Origin: Firmicutes bacterium UBA1702
Lineage (GTDB): Bacteria; Bacillota; Clostridia; Peptostreptococcales; Anaerovoracaceae
Assembly: GCA_002320005.1 (NCBI GenBank)
Contig: DCJK01000020.1
Coordinates: 1-5,373, forward strand
DNA: 5,373 bases
Reading direction: 5' to 3'
Part shown: positions 1 to 5,100 of the stretch, one piece after another
Position numbering within the stretch: the first letter of the stretch is position 1
Layout: each line of letters begins with the position of its first letter
Position numbers and translations under genes: made by a program
The notes under the pieces: generated by a model
The model's database searches: none
Told to the model about the DNA's origin: nothing
Seen by the model: only the letters and a program-made list of their open reading frames with translations

Positions 1-40
1 ATAAGTCGACGCGAATAGCGAGCTATTTAAGGAGACTTAT
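1..40. repeat. Nested 40-bp imperfect palindrome at window edge
   Basis: ATAAGTC (1-7) is the inverse of GACTTAT (34-40). AATAGC (14-19) is the inverse of GCTATT (22-27). Both pairs share the same centre, so the segment could form a hairpin with a 6x6 internal loop, or a cruciform. An AAGGAG-like sequence lies in the right half of the internal loop, just before an ATG at 39. The palindrome may extend left of the window. No T-run follows, so it is not an obvious terminator. Its function is unknown. Confidence 0.4.
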
Positions 41-102
41 GACGCATCATTGGATAAAAATACATATGAAATTCGATTCTGCGAATGAATCAGTGCTTCC
101 CT

Positions 103-126
103 AGCCTGCCCAATAAGAGGCTTTCC
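103..126 (+). terminator. Weak or decayed terminator-like hairpin
   Basis: AGCCT (103-107) can pair with AGGCT (118-122), followed only by TTTCC. The segment aligns well with the strong terminator at 653-690: AGCCT, then CCC, then an AT-rich loop, then GGCTTT. It is best read as a decayed copy of the toxin-antitoxin terminator beside the left repeat block, not as an efficient terminator today. Confidence 0.35.
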
Positions 127-136
127 TATTGGCGGC

Positions 137-276
137 TGACCGGTTGCGGTCGAAATGCCGATGGGGCGGGGCAGCTGTATTTCCGGATGTGTGCAGCCCT
201 GACAGGGGGGCTCTGACTAGTTCACTAGTTCACTAGTTTACTAGCCAACCAGCTCACTAATAAATACCGGTCAGCG
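137..276. repeat. Structured ~140-bp repeat block, left copy
   Basis: This block is repeated in the same orientation at 725-869 with only scattered substitutions and small indels. GCTGACCGG (135-143) and CCGGTCAGC (267-275) are inverse to each other, giving short terminal inverted repeats. Inside are a GACCG/CGGTC hairpin near the left end, an AGCCCT/GGGGCT hairpin (about 195-212) and a run of 8-bp ACTAGTTC units. No reading frame is shared convincingly between the copies. It could be a small non-autonomous mobile element, an interspersed structured repeat, or a segment duplicated together with the toxin cassette. Confidence 0.8.
216..246. repeat. ACTAGTTC 8-bp tandem repeat, left
   Basis: Octamers at 216-223 and 224-231 are identical (ACTAGTTC). 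ACTAGTTT (232-239) and a partial ACTAGCC (240-246) follow. Each unit carries the palindrome ACTAGT. The same run recurs in the right repeat block at 803-834, so it belongs to the block. Confidence 0.85.
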
Positions 277-315
277 AGAAGGCAGTAACTATCGATTTGC
301 ATTAAGAACTTACTG

Positions 316-350
316 TTGTCTTTTATTATTTCTGTGGTATAATGGGCATA
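316..350 (+). promoter_or_regulatory. Promoter of the antitoxin-type RNA
   Basis: A -35 TTGTCT (316-321) is separated by 16 nt from a perfect -10 TATAAT (338-343). TG at 335-336 makes it an extended -10. Transcription should begin near 350. This is one of the best vegetative promoters in the window, and no protein gene follows it, which supports a short RNA product ending at the terminator at 414-441. Confidence 0.8.
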
Positions 351-441
351 GAAAGAGACAGCTGGTATCCTGGGTGGGAAACGGCTCTCTCATAATTGTT
401 TTAATTTGAAAGGAGCCTTCCTAGCCATGGATGGCTTTTTT
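350..441 (+). ncRNA. Putative antisense antitoxin RNA (RatA-like arrangement)
   Basis: A strong promoter at 316-343 and a Rho-independent terminator at 414-441 delimit a transcript of about 92 nt with no plausible reading frame. It runs toward the 28-codon hydrophobic peptide gene on the opposite strand and stops just past that gene's stop codon. It would therefore pair with the 3' untranslated part of the toxin message, as RatA does with txpA in Bacillus subtilis. I infer that it represses the toxin by RNA duplex formation. Near its 5' end it carries GAGACAGCTGGTAT (355-368), which is also found near the 5' end of the toxin message. The exact ends and the mechanism are inferred from position only. 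Confidence 0.65.
414..441 (+). terminator. Rho-independent terminator of the antitoxin RNA
   Basis: AGCCTTCC (414-421) pairs with GGATGGCT (429-436) with one T-T mismatch and a 7-nt loop, followed by six T (436-441). Upstream AAAGG can extend the stem with the T-run. On the minus strand the same hairpin lies about 10 nt after the toxin stop codon but lacks a good U-tract. Toxin transcripts may therefore read further left and gain more overlap with the antisense RNA. Confidence 0.8.
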
Positions 442-447
442 CAATTG

Positions 448-534
448 CTACTTTTTAACAAGTGCAATGATGGCGACCACTAAGGCCGCAAAATTGATGA
501 TAACCATAAAGGCCTGATACAAATCTTGGCTCAT
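448..534 (-). CDS. Small hydrophobic toxin peptide, TxpA/holin-like type I toxin
   Basis: This gene encodes 28 residues: a short polar N-terminus (MSQDLYQAF), one membrane-spanning stretch of Ile, Val, Ala, Leu and Phe at about residues 9-26, and a C-terminal Lys-Lys. This matches the small 'putative holin-like toxin' and TxpA peptides of Bacillota, which insert in the membrane and harm the cell when over-produced. The start is set by AGGAGG (544-549), 9 nt before the ATG. A promoter lies at 593-622, and a 7-bp hairpin (548-566) touches the ribosome site and may limit translation. A facing 92-nt RNA overlaps its 3' side, completing a type I toxin-antitoxin layout. A deleted relative of the gene survives at 653-710. 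The family assignment rests on length, hydropathy and context, not on a database match. Confidence 0.75.
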   Translation of the reverse strand: MSQDLYQAFMVIINFAALVVAIIALVKK

Positions 535-547
535 AGTGAATCACCTC

Positions 548-566
548 CTCTTACAGGAAGTAAGAG
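548..566 (-). promoter_or_regulatory. Hairpin beside the toxin ribosome binding site
   Basis: In the toxin leader, CTCTTAC pairs perfectly with GTAAGAG over 7 bp around a 5-nt loop. The 3' arm covers the first two bases of the AGGAGG Shine-Dalgarno (544-549). Type I toxin messages often keep their ribosome sites folded until processed, so this stem is a plausible brake on translation. The effect is inferred. Confidence 0.6.
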
Positions 567-572
567 AAAGCC

Positions 573-586
573 ATACCAGCTGTCTC
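573..586 (-). repeat. 14-bp motif shared by the toxin and antitoxin leaders
   Basis: GAGACAGCTGGTAT occurs here on the minus strand at the start of the toxin message, and on the plus strand at 355-368 near the start of the antisense RNA. The two copies form an inverted repeat around the toxin gene. The motif contains the palindrome CAGCTG. Because both RNAs carry the same sequence, they would pair there only through the 6-nt self-complementary core. Confidence 0.8.
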
Positions 587-622
587 ATGTAAATAGTATC
601 ATGTTATTTAAAGTCTTGGCAA
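586..622 (-). promoter_or_regulatory. Promoter of the toxin gene
   Basis: Reading leftward, -35 TTGCCA (622-617), an 18-nt spacer and -10 TACTAT (598-593) are preceded by TG one base upstream, giving an extended -10. The predicted start is near 586, leaving a leader of about 50 nt before the ATG at 534. The extended -10 probably compensates for the longer spacer. Confidence 0.7.
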
Positions 623-652
623 ATATTCCCAAAAATAAATCAATATTTTCTG

Positions 653-690
653 AAAAGCCTTCCCGATTAGAGACGGCTTTTTATTTTTTT
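653..690 (+). terminator. Strong terminator left from a second toxin-antitoxin cassette
   Basis: AAAAGCC (653-659) pairs with GGCTTTT (675-681), followed by a T-rich tract to 690 with a single A. It resembles the terminator at 414-441 in sequence (AGCCTTCC...GGCTTTTT) and in its following CAA(C/T)T. No active plus-strand gene is seen just upstream. It most likely ended the antisense RNA of a lost cassette and may now insulate the toxin promoter. Confidence 0.7.
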
Positions 691-711
691 CAACTAACAT
701 ATGAATCACCG
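676..711 (-). pseudogene. Remnant of a second toxin gene, coding part deleted
   Basis: On the minus strand, GGTGATTCATATG (710-698) matches the intact toxin's GGTGATTCACTATG with one base missing. It is followed almost at once by TAGTTGAAAAAA, which matches the region after the intact stop codon (TAGCAATTGAAAAAA), and then by a related terminator. The ribosome site, ATG, TAG and terminator thus survive while nearly all codons between are gone. The upstream AGGA of the ribosome site is also lost. It is best explained as an internally deleted duplicate of the 448-534 gene and cannot make the peptide. Confidence 0.6.
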
Positions 712-724
712 CACAGATACGGAA

Positions 725-869
725 TGACCGGCTGCGGTCAAAATGACGATGAGGCGGGGCCGCTGTATTTCCGGATGTGTGCAGCTCCGACAGGGGGCTC
801 TGACTAGTTCACTAGTTCACTAGTTCACTAGCTCACCCGTCAACCCGCTCTAATAAATACCGGTCAGCG
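725..869. repeat. Structured ~140-bp repeat block, right copy
   Basis: This is a direct repeat of 137-276, 5 bp longer because of small indels near the ACTAGTTC run. It begins with TGACCG-GCTG-CGGTCA, a perfect 6-bp hairpin, and ends with CCGGTCAGCG. The internal stem (about 784-800) pairs AGCTCC with GGGGCT where the left copy pairs AGCCCT with GGGGCT, so the differences keep the stem possible. On the minus strand it lies directly upstream of the dead toxin remnant. Confidence 0.8.
803..834. repeat. ACTAGTTC 8-bp tandem repeat, right
   Basis: Three perfect ACTAGTTC octamers (803-826) are followed by ACTAGCTC (827-834). This copy has one more well-kept unit than the left block (216-246), suggesting slippage-driven change in unit number. 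Confidence 0.85.
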
Positions 870-905
870 GATAACGGATAGCCGTCTGACCGTCTGACGT
901 CTACG
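861..905. repeat. Degenerate 7/8-bp tandem repeat array 1
   Basis: Units run CGGTCAG, CGGATAA, CGGATAG (861-881), then two CCGTCTGA octamers (882-897) and CGTCTACG. The array starts inside the end of the right repeat block and continues from it. It shares a loose C-R-R-T-M-A-G pattern with 944-971 and 1424-1493. There is no coding potential, and spacers and unit size rule out CRISPR. Confidence 0.6.
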
Positions 906-943
906 ATCCCTTTCGGGAGTACAGTCCCACGCCCCACAGCCAT

Positions 944-971
944 CGGTCAGCAGTAAGCGGTTAGCGGACAG
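944..971. repeat. Degenerate 7-bp tandem repeat array 2
   Basis: There are four consecutive heptamers: CGGTCAG, CAGTAAG, CGGTTAG and CGGACAG. The first is identical to the first unit of array 1. The region from 906 to 943 between the two arrays shows only a short TCCC/GGGA hairpin and no gene. Confidence 0.6.
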
Positions 972-991
972 CTGCCCCCCTATTTCCCAAT

Positions 992-1015
992 AAAAAAGGC
1001 ACCGCAGTCGCCTCC
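992..1015 (-). terminator. Possible second minus-strand terminator
   Basis: Reading leftward, AGGC pairs with GCCT around a short GC-rich loop and is followed by six T (997-992). The flanking bases extend the stem through wobble pairs. The stem is weak, but the U-tract is good. It could act as a backstop behind the strong terminator at 1053-1088. Confidence 0.35.
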
Positions 1016-1052
1016 TCAATTCTCAAACCTCAAATCTCTTATTTTCCCATGG

Positions 1053-1088
1053 AAAAACGCCTTCGTCTGCGGGGAACGAAGGCGTTTT
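1053..1088 (-). terminator. Strong Rho-independent terminator
   Basis: AAAACGCCTTCG (1054-1065) and CGAAGGCGTTTT (1077-1088) form a perfect 12-bp stem with an 11-nt loop. The minus strand has five T at the exit (1057-1053), the plus strand four, so it can work both ways but suits minus-strand transcripts best. Just before it on the minus strand is a further perfect 7-bp hairpin (AGGAACC/GGTTCCT, 1090-1096 with 1105-1111). Confidence 0.9.
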
Positions 1089-1321
1089 CAGGAACCAAAA
1101 GCGAGGTTCCTTTAAAATACTGCCAGAGGAAAGGAGGGGATTCATTGCCCTGCCGCCATCACTAACGAGCTCAATTCCGGATCCAAATTTCATCTGACTA
1201 TGAAAAAAACGAATCGCTGAGGTTGTGATGCTAATACGAATCTACAAACGGGGTTTATATGCAGACAGCAGCAGGATTTCCCCTGGCAATGTGGTGGAGA
1301 TAAGACCTTTCTTACCTCTGC
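1053..1321 (-). ncRNA. Stand-alone structured RNA, 6S-like architecture (family unproven)
   Basis: A strong promoter (1326-1353) and a strong terminator (1053-1088) bracket a minus-strand transcript without a convincing gene. Its two ends pair. CAGAGG (1320-1315) and AAAGG (1310-1306) pair with the contiguous CCTTTCCTCTG (1134-1124). CATTGCC (1291-1285) pairs with GGCAATG (1149-1143). A 12-bp helix with wobbles joins 1275-1264 to 1160-1149, sharing one base with the previous helix. The internal loop between the first two helices is 14 nt by 8 nt. The core of about 200 nt, closed at its ends and with a large internal bubble, recalls 6S RNA, the RNA polymerase-binding regulator of about 180-200 nt. 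I do not recognise a conserved 6S sequence, and I see no SRP, tmRNA or RNase P signature. The 61-codon minus-strand frame inside it has no ribosome site and an improbable composition. Confidence 0.5.
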
Positions 1322-1353
1322 CCTAAGTATAGCAGAAATAGCAAGAGAGTCAA
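1319..1353 (-). promoter_or_regulatory. Promoter of the structured RNA
   Basis: Reading leftward, -35 TTGACT (1353-1348), a 16-nt spacer and -10 TATACT (1331-1326), with TG one base upstream, give an extended -10. Transcription is predicted to start at about 1321-1319, right where the closing helix of the RNA begins. That coincidence supports both calls. Confidence 0.75.
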
Positions 1354-1423
1354 ATATCAAATAATAAAGTTTCAATATGTGTACTTTGCACTAAAGTCAT
1401 ATTTGAGCGGCGAACGGCGTAAA

Positions 1424-1493
1424 CAATAGGCAATAGGCAATAGACGATAGACGATAGATGTCAAACGTTAGACATCAGGCTGCAGACATCCAA
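1424..1493. repeat. Degenerate 7-bp tandem repeat array 3
   Basis: About ten heptamers run in phase: CAATAGG twice, CAATAGA, CGATAGA twice, then increasingly diverged TGTCAAA, CGTTAGA, CATCAGG, CTGCAGA and CATCCAA. Identity falls steadily from left to right. The array occupies the gap between the structured RNA promoter and the 3' end of the exported protein gene, where no clear terminator is seen. A quasi-palindrome, GATGTC (1457-1462) with GACATC (1471-1476), overlaps its middle. Confidence 0.8.
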
Positions 1494-1531
1494 TGCCTGC
1501 CAATTCCCTCTTCTTCTATAAACCCCCGATT

Positions 1532-2038
1532 TCAAGAAACACGAATCTCCGTTACAACCCCATTTTTCAGCATGAAAGCCATACGATGCCTGCCTTCTGT
1601 GGTCTTGTACATCAGTGTTTTCACCGGATTACATCGACCAATGGTATTTCCACGATTACTGTAATCAAAATCCGGCTGTCCATAGGCACGAATGACATCA
1701 GCCTTCGTAGACCCCACATGGATGCCCTCCGGAGTTGCAAATCCGTTATTGGCCGATACCACAATGATTTCTACTTTTGGGGTTGAAGAGGCACTGGCAC
1801 CGCCCATCCATATAACCACCGTGTTTCCATAACCCAGTTTAGCGACATAACCACCTTCCCTTCTGTTCAGTTCATAGGGAAGTAATACATCAGCCGGGCC
1901 ATAAATGCTTTCTATATCTTCCTGGGTCATGCCGGATGTAATTCCACCTAAAGCCGCAGAGTCCAGAGGAACTGCCGCCAATGAAATTTCTCCGGCCCAC
2001 AAGGCAGCTGCCATCATGAGTAAAATTTTCTTTTTCAT
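1532..2038 (-). CDS. Exported 168-residue protein with two BamE/SmpA-like motifs
   Basis: The N-terminus is a signal peptide: MKKK, a hydrophobic core at about residues 5-16, and likely cleavage after SLA (residues 19-22). There is no lipobox cysteine, so the protein should be released or periplasmic, not a lipoprotein. The mature part has two related motifs, ITSGMTQEDIESIYGPAD (33-50) and IHVGSTKADVIRAYGQPD (106-123). This is the helix-turn pattern seen in BamE/SmpA-type and similar small envelope domains. Each motif is followed by predicted beta strands (64-95 and 142-167), suggesting two repeats of one small fold. GGGAGGA sits about 8 nt before the ATG, so the start is well supported. The gene follows hsdR on the same strand after 115 bp and may share its transcript. 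The function is unknown, and a role in restriction is not suggested by the sequence. Confidence 0.85.
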   Translation of the reverse strand: MKKKILLMMAAALWAGEISLAAVPLDSAALGGITSGMTQEDIESIYGPADVLLPYELNRREGGYVAKLGYGNTVVIWMGGASASSTPKVEIIVVSANNGFATPEGIHVGSTKADVIRAYGQPDFDYSNRGNTIGRCNPVKTLMYKTTEGRHRMAFMLKNGVVTEIRVS

Positions 2039-2104
2039 AGCCTATTCCTCCCTATAAACGATTTCAAACAGGTCTCCCTATCATCTATTCCCATTTGCCC
2101 CATT

Positions 2105-2123
2105 AATGTTCCCAGAGAACATT
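2105..2123. promoter_or_regulatory. Perfect palindrome between hsdR and the exported protein gene
   Basis: AATGTTC (2105-2111) and GAACATT (2117-2123) are perfect inverse arms around 5 bp. No U-tract follows on either strand, so this is not a terminator. It may be an operator for the downstream gene, or a stabilising hairpin in a shared message. The GTTC/GAAC arms superficially recall an SOS box, but the orientation and spacing do not fit the GAAC-N4-GTTC consensus of Bacillota. Confidence 0.4.
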
Positions 2124-2153
2124 TGACAGTTGAAAGCAACGATAAGATCCCCC

Positions 2154-5100
2154 TTACTCCTTACCGTATTCCGTGGCTGATTCTGCCGCCATTCCATAGT
2201 TTTTGCCGGAGCTCTTCTTAAACCGGCTGTAATAGGCCGGCCCTTTCTCCTCCATGTCACTATTGTCTGCCCAGAGTTCGCACTGGGTCATCACGGTCTT
2301 TACTGCATCCTCCATGCCTTCCGGTGGATACCGATGTCTCCGAAGCAGCCGCTTAATCAGCATGCGCATCTTAGCGCGGGCCGAATCTCGTTTCTGCCAA
2401 TCTATGGTTCGATTTTTGCGTAATGTATCTGCCAATTCTTTTGTAATAGCAATCAATTCACTGTTCTCATAGAAATCTTTAATCGCCTGCGGTTTTGTTA
2501 ATGCATCATAAAATGCCAGTTCCTCCGCAGTCAGACCCAGCTTGGTGCCCTCCTTCTGTGCATTCCTTATCTGCCTGGCAAGATTCAGCATTTCTTCAAT
2601 AACCTGCTCATTCGTAAGCATACCATTCAGGTAATGGTTCATGGTCTTCTGCAAGATTTCACTGAATTTCTGGGATTTTACAATATTGGTATGTTTATAG
2701 ACAACAACCTGTTCAGCAATCAGCTTCTTTAAAAGTTCTACAGCCAGATTTTTCTCCTTCATCCTGGAGATTTCCTCGAGGAACTTTGGATCAAAGAGAG
2801 AAAATTTGCCGCCGGTATCTTTAAACAGGTTAATCACTCCATCGCTATGAATACTGGCTTTCAGCAGATTATTAATTCTGGCATTGATTTCCGTCAAAGA
2901 GAATTTTTTCCCCTGTCCCTGATTGGCCAGCCGATTAACCAATACCCGTACTGACTCGAAGAATGCCGCCTCTATACGTTCCTTTTCCATAGCTAAAGAA
3001 GAGCATAGAGAAAGGGCCTGCTTCAGAATCAGCGCTTCCTTGAGGAACATATCCCTATCTTCTTCCTTACCCACTGCAACAATAAAGTTTACAGCGCCGC
3101 TGATAGCCTTCGAGCGAGCAAGATTGCCACCATGAATGAAATCAGAGTAATCATAGCCATAGAACAAATCCTCGCAGACTGCCAATTTTTCCTGGAATTT
3201 TGGATAGGCCACCCTGGCCACATTCGTATCGCCATAGTTTTTTCTATCCCGGGCGGTATAATCATTCATAGCCTCTTTCAACGCAGATGCTATGCCAACA
3301 TAATCAACAATCAGGCCGCCCTCTTTATCCTGAAATACACGATTCACCCGTGCAATAGCCTGCATTAGATTATACCCTTTCATGGGCTTATAAATATACA
3401 TGGTAGCCAGAGAAGGAACATCAAAACCAGTAAGCCACATGTCTACTACAATGGCAATTTTGAAAGGGCTGTCATTATCCTTAAATTCAGCAGCCAGCTC
3501 ATCTCTATGATGTTTATTTCCTATAATCGGAGCCCATTCTTCCGGATCCTTATTGGACCCCGTCATGGCGACCTTCACCTTCTCTGTCCACGAAGGCCGC
3601 AGCTCAAGAATCCGCTTATAAATTTTCATTGCTATGGGCCGTGAATAAGCCACAATCATAGCTTTACCGGTCAGCAGGTTCTCACGATAATTTTCATAAT
3701 GGTCCAATATATCACAGACCAATGAGTCAATCGTTTTGTCATTTCCAAGGATTGCCTCCATCTGGCCCAGTTCCTTTTTGCTCCGTTCAATGACAGCAGG
3801 ATCCGCATTTTCAGCCATAATGTCATATTCTTTATCAATTAAAGCAAGCGTTTCTTTATCCAGCTTCAATTTGATAACGCGGCTTTCATAATAAACCGGC
3901 CTGGTAGCACCGTCTTCAACTGCCTGCGTCATATCGTAAATGTCAATATAATCGCCAAAAACTTCCCTGGTATTTCTATCCTCAAAAGCAATCGGTGTAC
4001 CTGTAAATCCGATATAAGTAGCATGGGGCAGGCTGTTACGGATTATACGCGCCATGCCTACTTTAATTTCACCGGTTTTGGAGTCAATCTTTTCTTTGAG
4101 ACCATACTGACCGCGATGGGCCTCATCAGCCATAACAATAATATTGTGTCTATGGGAGAGCGGCTCATGAGATTCTTCAAATTTCTGCATAGTAGTAAAG
4201 ATAATCCCATTAGCCTTACGTCCATTCAGCAAATCTTTTAAATGTTGTCGGCTTTTAGCATGCATCGGCGCCTGTCTGAGAAAATCCTTGCACTTGGCAA
4301 ACTGTCCATACAGCTGATCATCCAAATCATTACGATCCGTGATGACCACAATCGTTGGCGACTGCAGCAATTCTTCCAGTAAATGAGCATAGAAAACCAT
4401 GGACAGCGATTTCCCGCTGCCCTGGGTATGCCAGAACACACCACCCCTGCCGTCAGAAGCCATCCCTTTCTTTGTAGATTCCACAGCTTTTCGAACGGCA
4501 AAATACTGATGGTACCCTGCCAGAATTTTTATATTCTTCAAGCCTTCATTAGAAAAGCAAATGAAATTTTTAATAATGTCAAGCAGCCTTCTCTTCTCAA
4601 ACATCCCCTTGAAGAAGGTATCAAACTGGGCATATTGCGTGTTCTCATAACTGCCATCTTCCGATTTCCATTCCATAAAACGATCTTCCCCGGAAGTAAT
4701 CGTTCCTGCCTTACTGGTCAACTGGTCACTCATGACGCAGATACAGTTATAAATGAACATGGACGGGATTTCATGCATATAATTGCGTATCTGTATATAA
4801 GCCTCCGAAGCATCCGTTTCCTCTCTGGAAGGAGACTTCAGCTCCATAAGGACTACCGGCAGCCCATTCAGGAAAAGAAGTATATCCGGCCTTTTATTGC
4901 TGTTCTCAATGAATGTCCACTGATTGGCAATGACAAAAGAATTGTTATCCGGATTCTTGTAATCCACCAGATACACAATACCTGCCCTTTCTTCTTTACC
5001 CTCAAAATAACGCACTTCCACTCCATGCTGTATATAATCGGTAAAAGCAGCATTCTTCTGGATAAGATCCGCATTTTCAAAATTTTTGAGTTTGAAAAGA

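Noticed and set aside
3..104. Open plus-strand frame entering from the left edge and ending at TAG 102-104, or a 21-codon ORF from ATG 39
   Set aside because: It could be the tail of a gene, but the composition is unremarkable and no family is recognised. The spacing of AAGGAG to the ATG is short, so there is not enough to call it.
526..807. 93-codon plus-strand frame
   Set aside because: It begins inside the toxin leader, crosses a terminator and runs into the repeat block, has no ribosome site, and its C-terminal part is translated repeat sequence.
1132..1165. AGGAGG followed by TTG and a 6-codon frame on the plus strand
   Set aside because: The purine run is explained as the complement of the closing helix of the minus-strand RNA, and no conserved product is possible.
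1053..1321. tmRNA, RNase P RNA or SRP RNA
   Set aside because: No tRNA-like end with CCA, no GAGGAAAGTCC-type RNase P core and no SRP GGAA apical motif are seen.
1190..1375. 61-codon minus-strand frame rich in Cys
   Set aside because: Its start lies upstream of the promoter's -10, it has no Shine-Dalgarno, and the sequence is better explained by the base-paired RNA.
1424..1493. CRISPR array
   Set aside because: The unit is 7 bp with no separate spacers. It is a simple tandem repeat with decay.
2105..2123. LexA/SOS box
   Set aside because: The Bacillota consensus is GAAC-N4-GTTC. Here the arms are GTTC-N5-GAAC, the opposite orientation and the wrong spacing.
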